From assembly GCF_003994255.1 (NCBI RefSeq), contig NZ_ML133853.1, positions 229,951-293,950 on the forward strand: 64,000 nucleotides of DNA. The letters are read 5' to 3'. The stretch comes from Brachybacterium paraconglomeratum (GTDB lineage: Bacteria; Actinomycetota; Actinomycetes; Actinomycetales; Dermabacteraceae). Position 1 is the stretch's first letter, and each line of letters starts with the position of its first letter. Both the position numbers and the translations under genes were made by a program. Under the pieces are notes generated by a model. The model had not been told where the DNA came from, searched no databases, and saw nothing but the letters and a program-made list of their open reading frames with translations. Shown in pieces: positions 1-7,662 of the stretch.

Positions 1-54
1 TCGCCTCTTCCTCGCCCCCCGTGGCGGGGTTTCTTCCCGGCCCGTACCCAGTTT

Positions 55-225
55 CCTGGTACCGGACGTCGAACAACTGGCAGGGCCTGGTACCCGACGT
101 CGCACAACTGGCAGGGCCTGGTATCGGACGTCGTTCAAGCGGCGGGGTGCCGGTGCCGGGGTCGGGTGAGTTCCCGGTCGGGGGTGCCGGGGTCGGGTGA
201 AGTCCCGGTCAGGGGTGCCGTGCCG
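55..225. repeat. 31-nt tandem repeats, two diverged blocks
   Basis: The block starting CCTGGTACC recurs at 55, 86 and 117, exactly 31 nt apart, each copy containing the palindrome GACGTC. A second block starting GGTGCCGGGG recurs at 152 and 183, with a partial copy at 214, again 31 nt apart. Both unit types begin GGT(A/G)CCGG, so they may be diverged forms of one repeat with a 1-nt slip between blocks. The array lies downstream of the RpiB-type gene. There are no unique spacers, so it is not CRISPR-like. Its role is unknown. Confidence 0.8.
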
Positions 226-239
226 TGCCCGGGCTCAGC

Positions 240-707
240 TCACTTGTCGAGGGAGCCGTCGTAGGCGCAGATCGCATGGACCTTCGCCGCGGAGCTCGAC
301 TCCGGGTCGAACTCGAGGTCGAGCCACACCTTCACCAGCTCCTTCGCGAGCTCCAGCCCGATCACGCGCTCGCCCATGCAGAGGACCTGCGCGTTGTTCG
401 AGAGCACCGAGCGCTGCACGGAGTAGAGGTCGTGCGCGGTCACGGCGCGGATGCCGGAGACCTTGTTCGCCGCGATCGCGACGCCCAGACCGGTGCCGCA
501 GACCAGCAGGGCCCGGTCGGCCTCGCCGGCGGCGACCTTCTCGGCGGCGGCGACGGCGATGTTGGGGTAGAGCTCGTTGTCCTCACGCCCGGCGACGCCG
601 ACGTCGATGACCTTCCCGACGCGGGGATCGTTCTCGAGCAGCTCCTTGAGCGCGGACTTGTGGCCGTGGCCGGCGTTGTCGGAACCGGTGACGATGGTGA
701 GAGCCAT
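240..707 (-). CDS. RpiB/LacAB-type sugar-phosphate isomerase (candidate D-erythrulose-4-phosphate isomerase)
   Basis: 155-residue protein of the RpiB/LacA/LacB aldose-ketose isomerase family, cytosolic. The N-terminal GSDNAGHGHK fits the family G-D-H-A-G phosphate loop, and VCGTGLGVAIAANK carries the catalytic cysteine (C70). The C-terminal SNNAQVLCMGERVIG fits the family HN-ANVL-lG-R block. The start has a good GAAGGAG site. It is the last gene of a leftward group behind a DhaK-like kinase and an ApnO-like dehydrogenase. Characterised mycobacterial relatives in such settings (DerI) interconvert D-erythrulose 4-phosphate and D-erythrose 4-phosphate, and that role is inferred here. Ordinary ribose-5-phosphate isomerase B is the alternative. 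Family assignment is firm; substrate is not. Confidence 0.85.
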   Translation of the reverse strand: MALTIVTGSDNAGHGHKSALKELLENDPRVGKVIDVGVAGREDNELYPNIAVAAAEKVAAGEADRALLVCGTGLGVAIAANKVSGIRAVTAHDLYSVQRSVLSNNAQVLCMGERVIGLELAKELVKVWLDLEFDPESSSAAKVHAICAYDGSLDK

Positions 708-911
708 GATGTTCTCCTTCGGGTGATGCGTGACGGATGTGCAGGTGGCGGGTACGGATCGGGGGTCGAGGCGGTGGGTCCCTCGGTCCTGGGTGGTGGG
801 GTCCTTCGTCCCAGCATGCCCGGGACGGGATCGCGGCGTGAACCCGCGGTCGGTGCGAGTCCCGGGGCGAAGCCGCGGCGGGGGAGGGACTCTCCCGTCC
901 GTGGGGGTCCC

Positions 912-943
912 GGCCGGGAGGGGAGCTGATCACCCTCCCGGCC
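912..943 (-). terminator. hairpin between kinase and isomerase genes
   Basis: GGCCGGGAGGG and CCCTCCCGGCC form a perfect 11-bp stem with a 10-nt loop about 20 nt beyond the kinase stop codon. There is no clear T-tract, so it may attenuate or process the transcript rather than end it, because the isomerase gene follows on the same strand. Confidence 0.5.
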
Positions 944-966
944 AGGAGGATTCAGGGGCGGGCGGG

Positions 967-2685
967 TCAGGACAGGTGCCGGCCGAGCTCGCGCATGAGG
1001 ATGGAGAAGGAGATCGCCCCCGGGTCCGGGGTGCCGACCGACTTCTCACCGAGCACGCGGGCACGGCCCAGGGTCGCGGTGATCTCGGCGGTCGCGTCGG
1101 CCGCCTCGCGGGCCACCTCCGCGGCCTGCAGGATCGCCTCGGCCGCGTTCGCGCCGGTGAAGGCCTTCGCGAGCTCCTCGCGGAAGGGTGCGGCGGCGTC
1201 GACCATGGTCTTGTCGCCCACCTGCGCCCCGCCGAGGCGCTGGATCGCGTCGATCCCGGCGTCGACCGCGTCCACGACGGTGCGCGCCTCCGCTCCGGCC
1301 TGGTCGTCGTAGACGGCGCCGGCCGCGATGAGGGCCGCGCCCCAGAGCGCGCCGGAGGTGCCGCCGGCGGACTCGGACCAGGCCTCACCGGCACGGACCA
1401 GCAGGGTGCGAGCCCCTGCGCCGTCCTCGAGCGCCTGGCGGGCCGCGGCCGCGGCGCCCTTGGAGCCGTAGGCCATGCCCTGGCCGTGGTCGCCGTCGCC
1501 CGCGATCGCGTCGATCCGGCCGAGCTCGGCCTCCTCGCGCGCGCACACGCCCGCGAACAGGTCCAGCACGCCGGCGACCTTCCCGGCGACCTCGCGGGAC
1601 TCGCTGCTCGCCACGGGGATCTCGTCGGCCCCGGCCTCCCAGAAGACGGTGCGGCGCGGGCGCTCCGCCGCGCCGGTCATCGCGCCGCGGTGGAGGGCGG
1701 GGGTGTCGACGGGCGCGAGCCAGTGCTGCTCGAGCTCCTCGTCGAGGAACACCAGGGTCAGCGACAGCCCGGCCATGTCGAGGCTGGTCACGAGCTCGCC
1801 GACCTCGGGACGGACCGGCGTGATGCCCGCGGTCTCGAGCAGCTCGGCGACCTTCGCGTAGACGACGAAGAGCTCCTCGTGCTTCACGGTGCCGAGGCCG
1901 TTGACGAGCACCGCGGCGCGGCCCTGGTAGCCGCCCTCCGTGCGCTCGGGCTGCTCGGCGAGCACGCCCTCGACCAGCATCGTCGCGATCTCGTCGGCGG
2001 TGCCGATCGGCTCGTCGCGCACGCCGGGCTCGCCGTGGATGCCCAGACCCACTCCCATCTGCCCCTCGGGCACGTGGAAGAGGGCGCCGGCGGCGCCGGG
2101 GAGGGTCGGGCCGTCGAAGGCGACGCCGAAGGAGCGGGTCGCGTCATTGGCCTTCCACGCGAGGCGCTCGGCCTCGTCGAGGTCCGCGCCGGCCTCGATC
2201 GCGGCGCCGGCGATCTTGAAGACGGGCAGGTCGCCGGCGATGCCGCGGCGGTCGCGGTGGTTCTCGGGAGTGTTGGAGACGATGTCGTCGCTGACCTTGA
2301 TGATCCGCACGTCGATGCCCTCCGCGCGCAGCTTCTCGGCCGCGGCGCCGAAGTGGAGCACGTCGCCGGCGTAGTTGCCGAAGCCGAGGATCACGCCGCC
2401 GCCGTTCTCGGCGTTGCGCGCGACGGAGTACACCTGCGAGGCCGACGGGGAGGCGAACACGTTGCCGCAGGGGGCGCCGTGACCCATGCCCGGGCCGACC
2501 CAGCCGGCGAAGGCGGGATAGTGGCCGGAGCCGCCGCCGATCACGAGGGCGGGCTGGCCGGCGGGGGTCTCGGTTGCGCGGACCACGCCGCCGTGGACCA
2601 CGGCCACGTGGTCGGGATGCGACAGGGCCAGGCCCTGGACCGCGTCGGCGGCGAAGGCGGCCGGGTCGTTGAAGAGGTACGTCAT
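967..2685 (-). CDS. DhaK-DhaL fusion kinase, likely tetrulose (erythrulose) kinase
   Basis: 572-residue ATP-dependent dihydroxyacetone-kinase family protein with the DhaK substrate domain (about 1-330) and the DhaL nucleotide domain (about 365-572) in one chain. DhaL signatures are DGDHGQGM, AGGTSGALWG and DKTMVDA. In DhaK the usual GSGHEP is GSGHYP (53-57), which may reflect a substrate other than dihydroxyacetone. The start at 2685 is chosen because MTYLFNDPAAF follows a GGAGGAA site; the frame stays open upstream to 2763 with non-family sequence. In mycobacterial tetritol pathways fused kinases of this type phosphorylate D- or L-erythrulose. Neighbouring RpiB and ApnO-like genes favour that role, which remains inferred. 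Confidence 0.88.
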   Translation of the reverse strand: MTYLFNDPAAFAADAVQGLALSHPDHVAVVHGGVVRATETPAGQPALVIGGGSGHYPAFAGWVGPGMGHGAPCGNVFASPSASQVYSVARNAENGGGVILGFGNYAGDVLHFGAAAEKLRAEGIDVRIIKVSDDIVSNTPENHRDRRGIAGDLPVFKIAGAAIEAGADLDEAERLAWKANDATRSFGVAFDGPTLPGAAGALFHVPEGQMGVGLGIHGEPGVRDEPIGTADEIATMLVEGVLAEQPERTEGGYQGRAAVLVNGLGTVKHEELFVVYAKVAELLETAGITPVRPEVGELVTSLDMAGLSLTLVFLDEELEQHWLAPVDTPALHRGAMTGAAERPRRTVFWEAGADEIPVASSESREVAGKVAGVLDLFAGVCAREEAELGRIDAIAGDGDHGQGMAYGSKGAAAAARQALEDGAGARTLLVRAGEAWSESAGGTSGALWGAALIAAGAVYDDQAGAEARTVVDAVDAGIDAIQRLGGAQVGDKTMVDAAAPFREELAKAFTGANAAEAILQAAEVAREAADATAEITATLGRARVLGEKSVGTPDPGAISFSILMRELGRHLS

Positions 2686-2768
2686 CGTGGATTCCTCCGG
2701 AAGCTGCCGTGCGAGGTCGACGGCGCGGGGTCGTGGGGAGCCGGGCGCACCGCGCCGCAGCATGCTGA

Positions 2769-2778
2769 TCCTATAGGA
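2769..2778. promoter_or_regulatory. palindromic operator candidate, site 1
   Basis: The perfect palindrome TCCTATAGGA lies 84 nt upstream of the kinase start. The same word occurs at 7618-7627, and TCCAATAGGA at 9530-9539. On the coding strand each reads ...TAGGAT, which resembles a -10 hexamer, so a bound repressor would block the promoter. The linked FadR-type GntR protein is the natural candidate binder (inference). Confidence 0.6.
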
Positions 2779-2912
2779 AATGTACAGGGTAGGGCAGGGG
2801 GCCGAGCGGTAGGAGAGTCCCGTCGGGCGGAGCCTCCCCTGGAGCGGAGTGCCCTGCCCGACCCCTGATCATGCGGTGCCGGCCCTCCGGGCGGAGAGCC
2901 ACCGGGAAATGG

Positions 2913-4454
2913 TCAGACCACCATCCACACCAGCGACAGCAGGAGCATGCTCGTGAACCCCAGGGCCGAGGTGAGCACCGTCCAGGTGCGCAGACCGTCG
3001 GCCACCGAGAGGCCCAGGAACTTCGTGGCGATCCAGAAGCCCGAGTCGTTGATGTGGGAGAGCGAGACCGATCCCAGCCCGATCGCGAGGATGATCAGCA
3101 CGACCTGCATCGGCGAGTAGTCCCCGGCCATCACCGTGCCCTGGACGATGCCCGCGGCCGAGAGGGTCGCGACCGTGCCGGAGCCCTGGGCGACCTTGAA
3201 GGCGAGCGCGACGAGGAAGGCGAGCAGCAGGATCGGCACGCCCGCGTCCAGGAGCAGTCCGGAGACCGCATCGCCCACGCCGGTCTCGGTCAGCACCTTC
3301 GCGAAGACGCCGCCGGCGCCGGTGACCAGGATGACGATCGCGGCCGGGCCGAGCGCGCCGTCCATCACCTCGCTGATCTGGGCCCTGCCCCATCCGTGCA
3401 TGATGCCCAGCAGGTACATCGCGGCGAGCGTCGCGACCAGCAGAGCGAAGGCGGGGGCACCGAGGAAGGAGACCACGTGCGCGGCGGTCGAGCCCTCGGT
3501 CAGCAGGAGCCCGCCGACGGTTCCGAGCGCGATCAGCAGGATCGGCAGCAGGATCAGCGCGATCACCAGGCCGGCCGACGGGCGATGCCCGGCGAGTTCC
3601 CCGTCGGCCGAGGACACGGCGCTCGAACCGTCGCCGGTGAAGTCGTCGCCCGTGCGGGCGTCCGCGGGGGCGAGGGCGAGGGACGAGGCAGCGGCGACGT
3701 GCGAGGAGCCGGAGGCGCCGTCGACCGCTGCGCCGTCGTTCCCACCGACGTGGGCGCGGCGACCGTGCCCCGCGCTGCCGAGCTCGGCCGCGCCGGTGCC
3801 GGCGTACTTCTCCTCGATCTCCGGGGAGAGCGCGAAGACCTTCGAGGTCACGCGCTTGCCGACGAGGTGGACGAGCAGGCTCATCGGGATCGCGAGCACG
3901 ATGCCGGAGAGGGTCACCAGGCCCATCAGGTCCTCGCCCAGCAGGGTGGTGGAGCCGACGATGCCGGGATGCGGCGGCACGGTGTTGTGGATGAACACCA
4001 TGAACACGGCGACCGGCATGCCGATCGCGACCGGTCCGCGGTGCCCGGCCGCCTTCGCGAAGGCGAAGATGATCGGGACCAGGATGATGAAGGCGACGTC
4101 GAAGAAGATCGGGATCGCCACCAGGCCGGACGCGATCAGCAGCGCCTGGGCGAGGCGCTTCTCGCCGAGCGCCTCGGCGGCCGCGTGGGCGATGACCTCG
4201 GCGCCGCCGGTGCGCTCGATGATCCCGCCGAGCATCGCGCCGAGCCCGACGAGCAGGGCGACGCTGCCGAGCGTGCCGCCCATGCCCTCGATCATCAGGG
4301 GGACGACGTCCTGGACGGGGATGCCGCCGGCCAGCGCCGTCAGCACCGCGACGAGGAGCAGGGCGACGAAGGCCGGCCACTTGAGCTTGATGACCGTGAA
4401 CAGCAGGATCGCGATCGCGCCGGCGGCGATGCCGACGAGGAGGAGGGGGTCCAT
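2913..4454 (-). CDS. GntP-family acid-sugar permease
   Basis: 513-residue polytopic membrane protein of the gluconate:H+ symporter (GntP) family, which imports sugar acids. It opens with a hydrophobic N-terminal segment and later carries family blocks such as IHNTVPPHPG, LITGAGGVFAK-like sequence and SHINDSGFW near the C-terminus. A hydrophilic, Gly/Ala/Ser-rich loop at about residues 215-290 makes it longer than the usual 440-450. A GGAAGGA site precedes the ATG. It sits between the ApnO-like dehydrogenase and the fused kinase, so a C4 or C5 acid sugar such as D-apionate is the inferred cargo. Confidence 0.9.
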   Translation of the reverse strand: MDPLLLVGIAAGAIAILLFTVIKLKWPAFVALLLVAVLTALAGGIPVQDVVPLMIEGMGGTLGSVALLVGLGAMLGGIIERTGGAEVIAHAAAEALGEKRLAQALLIASGLVAIPIFFDVAFIILVPIIFAFAKAAGHRGPVAIGMPVAVFMVFIHNTVPPHPGIVGSTTLLGEDLMGLVTLSGIVLAIPMSLLVHLVGKRVTSKVFALSPEIEEKYAGTGAAELGSAGHGRRAHVGGNDGAAVDGASGSSHVAAASSLALAPADARTGDDFTGDGSSAVSSADGELAGHRPSAGLVIALILLPILLIALGTVGGLLLTEGSTAAHVVSFLGAPAFALLVATLAAMYLLGIMHGWGRAQISEVMDGALGPAAIVILVTGAGGVFAKVLTETGVGDAVSGLLLDAGVPILLLAFLVALAFKVAQGSGTVATLSAAGIVQGTVMAGDYSPMQVVLIILAIGLGSVSLSHINDSGFWIATKFLGLSVADGLRTWTVLTSALGFTSMLLLSLVWMVV

Positions 4455-4517
4455 CAGGTCCTTCCGGAACGGGCCGGGGTGGTCGTCAGCGACCGCCCCG
4501 GCGTGAGGGTGTGCTGG

Positions 4518-5420
4518 TCAGCGCTCGATCTTGTCGAGATTGAGCATCTGGGCGAGGACCTTGTCGAGCTCCTCGTCGTCCCAGACCTTCGTCCAGTCGG
4601 GCTTGATGATGGACTCGCGGCCGTAGTCCATCGCGCGCAGGCACGCCTCGGAGAAGGGGTTCGAGCCGCGCAGCGCGTTGGTGAGCGAGATGAAGATGTG
4701 GCCGTAGAACAGCGCCTTCACGGCCTTCTCTGGGATGCCGACCTCGTTGATCGCGTGGTCCATCGAGTCCTTGAGGAACTGGCCGATCATGCACCCGGTG
4801 GTCTCCACCAGGGTGGGCTCGAGCTGGGCGAGCTGCTTGATCGTCACCCAGTGCACGTCGATGACGGGGGCGTAGATCGCGCGGATCACCTCGGCGGTGC
4901 GTGTGCGGACCTGCTCGTCGCCGCCCTCGTAGGCGGCCACGACCTCCTGCGGCGCGGCGATGCCGCCGAAGGTGTCGGCCCACTCCTCGGGCGTGGTGCG
5001 CTCGAGGAAGACCGACGGGTGGGCGGGGTGCGCGCAGGCCTGGTGGACGCCCTCGCGCTCGGCGAGCAGGCCCGCGTAGGCGGCCGCCGGGTCCAGGGTC
5101 AGCAGTACCGAACCGTCCTTCATCAGCGGCACGACCTGCTCGGAGATCTTTCCGAGGACCACGTCGGGGACCGCGAGGATCACGACGTCGGCCGCGGTCG
5201 CGGCGTCCTCGAGGGTGGAGACCTCGCGGCCGAGCTCCTTCAGGCGCTCCTGGCCCGCCTCGGACGCCTCGACGTAGAGGATCGGGGCGTCGGTGAGGTT
5301 CAGGTTGTTCGAGACGCGGGTGCCCATCTTCCCGGCCGCGCCGACGACGGCGACGGCGATCGACGGGTCGAGCTCCACGGTCTTGCCGTACAGGGGGTTC
5401 AGTTCCTTGCTGCTGGTCAT
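4518..5420 (-). CDS. ApnO-like dehydrogenase (phosphogluconate dehydrogenase C-terminal family)
   Basis: 300-residue NAD(P)-dependent oxidoreductase. A Rossmann motif VVGAAGKMG lies at residues 25-33, and AVPD, DPAAAYAG, HPAHPSVF (about 131-138), FGGIAAPQE and LEPTLVETT follow in the order I recall for D-apionate oxidoisomerase (ApnO), which makes 3-oxo-isoapionate. The family HPCHPP block reads HPAHPS here. An AGAAGGAG site precedes the ATG. Neighbours are a TIM-barrel protein upstream and a GntP permease plus tetrulose-type kinase downstream, matching the apionate branch through 3-oxo-isoapionate decarboxylase and L-erythrulose. Family placement is firm; the exact substrate is inferred. Confidence 0.8.
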   Translation of the reverse strand: MTSSKELNPLYGKTVELDPSIAVAVVGAAGKMGTRVSNNLNLTDAPILYVEASEAGQERLKELGREVSTLEDAATAADVVILAVPDVVLGKISEQVVPLMKDGSVLLTLDPAAAYAGLLAEREGVHQACAHPAHPSVFLERTTPEEWADTFGGIAAPQEVVAAYEGGDEQVRTRTAEVIRAIYAPVIDVHWVTIKQLAQLEPTLVETTGCMIGQFLKDSMDHAINEVGIPEKAVKALFYGHIFISLTNALRGSNPFSEACLRAMDYGRESIIKPDWTKVWDDEELDKVLAQMLNLDKIER

Positions 5421-5575
5421 CGGTGACTCCTTCTGGTGGGGCGACGGGTTTCGTCGGCGTGTGGGGCGACGGGTGTCGCGGGGGTGTGCGGTGGGGCCGC
5501 GGGGCGGTGCGACACGGGGCCGGCGGGGCCGGTGCGGGTGGGGCCGGGCCGACGGGGTCGACGTCGGCCGACTGG

Positions 5576-6418
5576 TCAGGCAGGGGAGGGGTGGTGCGCC
5601 TCGCGCCAGGCGCGCAGCGCGGCGAGGGTGCGGTCGGTCCAGGTGCGCTCGGTCTCGAGGGTGGTGGCGAGGTCGCCCTGCCAGGGCAGCCAGTGCTCGA
5701 CGATCGCGGACGGTGCGCGGCCGATGGCCGATGCGGAGCGGTCGCCGGAGTAGACGTGGCGCAGCTCGTGGTCGAGGTCGAGCAGGCCCTCGCCGAGCGG
5801 GGCGCCGGAGTAGGTGAAGCCCACCCAGCCCTCCTGGCGTGCGAAGGCGAAGTCCTTCACGTGCAGGTTCACGGTGCGCGGGGCGCAGGCCTCGACCACG
5901 TCCTTCGGATGCTCGAGCGCCGAGACGCAGTTGGCCGGGTCCAGGCAGATCCCCACGTGCGGGGAGTCGAGCTCCTCGACGATGCCGAGCAGGGTGGAGG
6001 TGGGGACCTGCTCGTAGGTCTCGAGCGCGAGGGAGACGCCTGCCGCCTCGAGGCGGGGGAGCGAGGCGCGCAGCTCGGAGACCGCCTCCTCGGAGCCGGA
6101 GGCGATCTCCTGGGACTGGATCATCGAGCGCAGGGTGCGGGCGCCGAGCGCCTCGGCGATGTCGAGGTACCGGCCCAGGTGCTCGCGCCCGATGGTGCGG
6201 GTGCCCAGCTCGAGCTCTACGCCGAGCAGCTCGGCCCGCTCGCGCAGGTCGTGCAGGCTGGCTGTGTCGCGCTGCTCGACGCGGGGGTCGTCGCAGATCT
6301 GGAAGACCTCGCAGCCGAGCTGAGCGGCGCGGTCGATCATCCCCGGGATGTCGAGCGGGGAGGGGTTGCGGCTCTCGAACTCCCAGAACAGGGAGTAGGT
6401 GCCGATGCCGATCTTCAT
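5576..6418 (-). CDS. TIM-barrel sugar isomerase/epimerase family protein, OiaC candidate
   Basis: 280-residue xylose-isomerase-like TIM barrel. Metal-ligand positions of the fold are visible as ALETYEQ (Glu), CLDPANC (Asp), LHVKDF (His) and VEHWLPWQG (Glu). The start at MKIGIGTYSLFWEF is chosen because it is the family N-terminus; upstream in-frame sequence to 6679 is Arg/Thr-rich junk. It is the first gene of the leftward operon, followed after 155 nt by the ApnO-like gene. Characterised 3-oxo-isoapionate decarboxylase (OiaC), which yields L-erythrulose, belongs as I recall to this superfamily, so that role is proposed. Another isomerase or epimerase activity is possible. Confidence 0.8.
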   Translation of the reverse strand: MKIGIGTYSLFWEFESRNPSPLDIPGMIDRAAQLGCEVFQICDDPRVEQRDTASLHDLRERAELLGVELELGTRTIGREHLGRYLDIAEALGARTLRSMIQSQEIASGSEEAVSELRASLPRLEAAGVSLALETYEQVPTSTLLGIVEELDSPHVGICLDPANCVSALEHPKDVVEACAPRTVNLHVKDFAFARQEGWVGFTYSGAPLGEGLLDLDHELRHVYSGDRSASAIGRAPSAIVEHWLPWQGDLATTLETERTWTDRTLAALRAWREAHHPSPA

Positions 6419-6784
6419 TGTCCGGGAACTCCGTCGTTGGTGTCGGGCAGGTGCGTGGTGTTCACCGTAGACGGAAGAACCGCAATTGGTCAACCGGTTG
6501 GCCGTAGATGGACCCGCGGGAGGGCGGTTCAGAGCGTCGGGGTGCCGAAGGCGGCGAGGTGTTGCGCCGCTGCGAGCATGGGTGCGCCGAGATGCGGTCG
6601 AGCGAGAGCGCGCTTCTCGGGTGGGGGTGTGCTGAGTCTGCTCGCGTCGACCCATCCCCGTCCGAGGTGTCGGAATCACCCGGTCAATCGGACAGCTCAG
6701 ACGGGACTTACCCCCATAGCGGCACCTCAGGAGGGATGGGCCTCGAGAACGGCCCAGCAGGGTGAGCGGGGGCGGGCGGCTGGG
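6419..6784. other. promoter region of the leftward operon, no gene
   Basis: 366 nt between the GntR regulator gene and the TIM-barrel gene, both leftward. No convincing coding sequence was found on either strand. It holds the palindrome at 6488-6503 and otherwise shows no clear repeat or hairpin. Confidence 0.6.
6488..6503. promoter_or_regulatory. GGTCAACCGGTTGGCC palindrome, operator candidate
   Basis: This 16-bp near-perfect palindrome (perfect core CAACCGGTTG) lies 70 nt upstream of the first gene of the apionate-type operon. It differs from the TCCTATAGGA sites. GGTC...GACC spacing is common for FadR-type GntR operators, so the linked regulator or a second regulator could bind it. No other copy was noticed. 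Confidence 0.5.
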
Positions 6785-7558
6785 TCAGCCCGCGTCGACG
6801 CCCTCGCCGGGCCTCGCCCCGGCGTCCTCGGCGACCCGCAGCAGACGAGTCCGGGCGGTGGCCATGTGGGCGATCATCGCGGAGGCCGCGCGGTCGCCGT
6901 CGTGCGCCTCGAGCGCCTCGAGGATCGCGGCGTGCTCCTCCAGCGCGATGCGCATGTCCTCGGCCTCGTGCACGGAGCGATCGTTGTAGACGCGCAGAAG
7001 CTGCCGGCTCACGGCGAGCAGGTCCGTGACGATCGGGTTCTGCGCGGCGGCGCCGAGCACTGCATGGAAAGCGGCGTCCGCGGTGACGAAGGCGTCGAGG
7101 TCCTCGAAGCCATCGCGCATGCCCTCGATCGACTCGTGCAGAGCGTCGATCTGCACGGAGGAGATCCGCTCGGCGGCCAGGCGGGCACAGAAGCTCTCGA
7201 GGCCCGCTCGCAGCTCCATCAGCTGGTCGGTGCTGCGCTCGCCGATCATCAGGCCCCAGCTGAGGGTCTGGGGGAGCAGCTCGCTCGCGGTGCCGCGCAG
7301 GTAGGTGCCCGAGCCGGGGCGCACGTCGACGATCCCGAGGATCTCGAGCGCCGCGAGCGCCTCGCGGATGGCCGAGCGGCCGACGCCGAGGACGGAGGCG
7401 AGCTGGCGCTCCGGGGGGAGGCGGGTGCCCGGCTCCAGTCCGCCGCCCGTGAACAGCTCGAGCATCCGGCCCGCGACGCCGGAGACCGGCGTTCCCGCGG
7501 GGACGGCCGACAGCGCCTCGGCGAGGGCGTCGGAGGTGCTGTCGGAGAAGGCGGGCAT
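6785..7558 (-). CDS. FadR-subfamily GntR transcriptional regulator
   Basis: 257-residue repressor-type protein. The winged helix-turn-helix spans about residues 45-88, with LPPERQLASVLGVGRSAIRE as the recognition region and a GSGTYL wing. A helical FCD effector domain follows (about 95-245), with SFCARLAAE, DAAFHAVL and EEHAAILEAL as family blocks. FCD domains bind metal and small organic acids, matching a location between two acid-sugar operons. It diverges from the TIM-barrel gene at 7663, sharing a 104-nt spacer that contains TCCTATAGGA. Control of both operons and of itself is inferred. Confidence 0.9.
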   Translation of the reverse strand: MPAFSDSTSDALAEALSAVPAGTPVSGVAGRMLELFTGGGLEPGTRLPPERQLASVLGVGRSAIREALAALEILGIVDVRPGSGTYLRGTASELLPQTLSWGLMIGERSTDQLMELRAGLESFCARLAAERISSVQIDALHESIEGMRDGFEDLDAFVTADAAFHAVLGAAAQNPIVTDLLAVSRQLLRVYNDRSVHEAEDMRIALEEHAAILEALEAHDGDRAASAMIAHMATARTRLLRVAEDAGARPGEGVDAG

Positions 7559-7617
7559 GCCTGGAAAGGTACCAAGAGGAGAGCTTCTCCTTCCGGCACT
7601 TCCGCGACTCCCGAAGT

Positions 7618-7627
7618 TCCTATAGGA
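7618..7627. promoter_or_regulatory. palindromic operator candidate, site 2
   Basis: TCCTATAGGA, identical to the site at 2769-2778, lies in the divergent spacer 36 nt before the start codon at 7663. TAGGAT reads as a possible -10 element for the rightward operon. It is also placed to affect the regulator gene. Confidence 0.6.
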
Positions 7628-7662
7628 TCGATGACACGAGTGACCCCCGTGAAAGGACGACG

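Noticed and set aside
1-40. Intrinsic terminator at the extreme left (CCCC...GGGGTTTCTT)
   Set aside because: The stem is only about 4 bp as read and the upstream gene is outside the window, so it cannot be supported.
55-225. CRISPR array
   Set aside because: Repeats abut with no unique spacers, are not conserved enough, and no cas gene is present.
730-2868. Long rightward open frame opposite the kinase gene
   Set aside because: Shadow of a high-GC gene: low-complexity Gly/Arg/Val/Leu composition, no family motif, and the opposite strand encodes a complete DhaK-DhaL kinase.
2871-5426. 851-codon rightward open frame opposite GntP and the ApnO-like gene
   Set aside because: Composition is Asp/Arg/His-rich shadow sequence spanning two real genes and their spacer.
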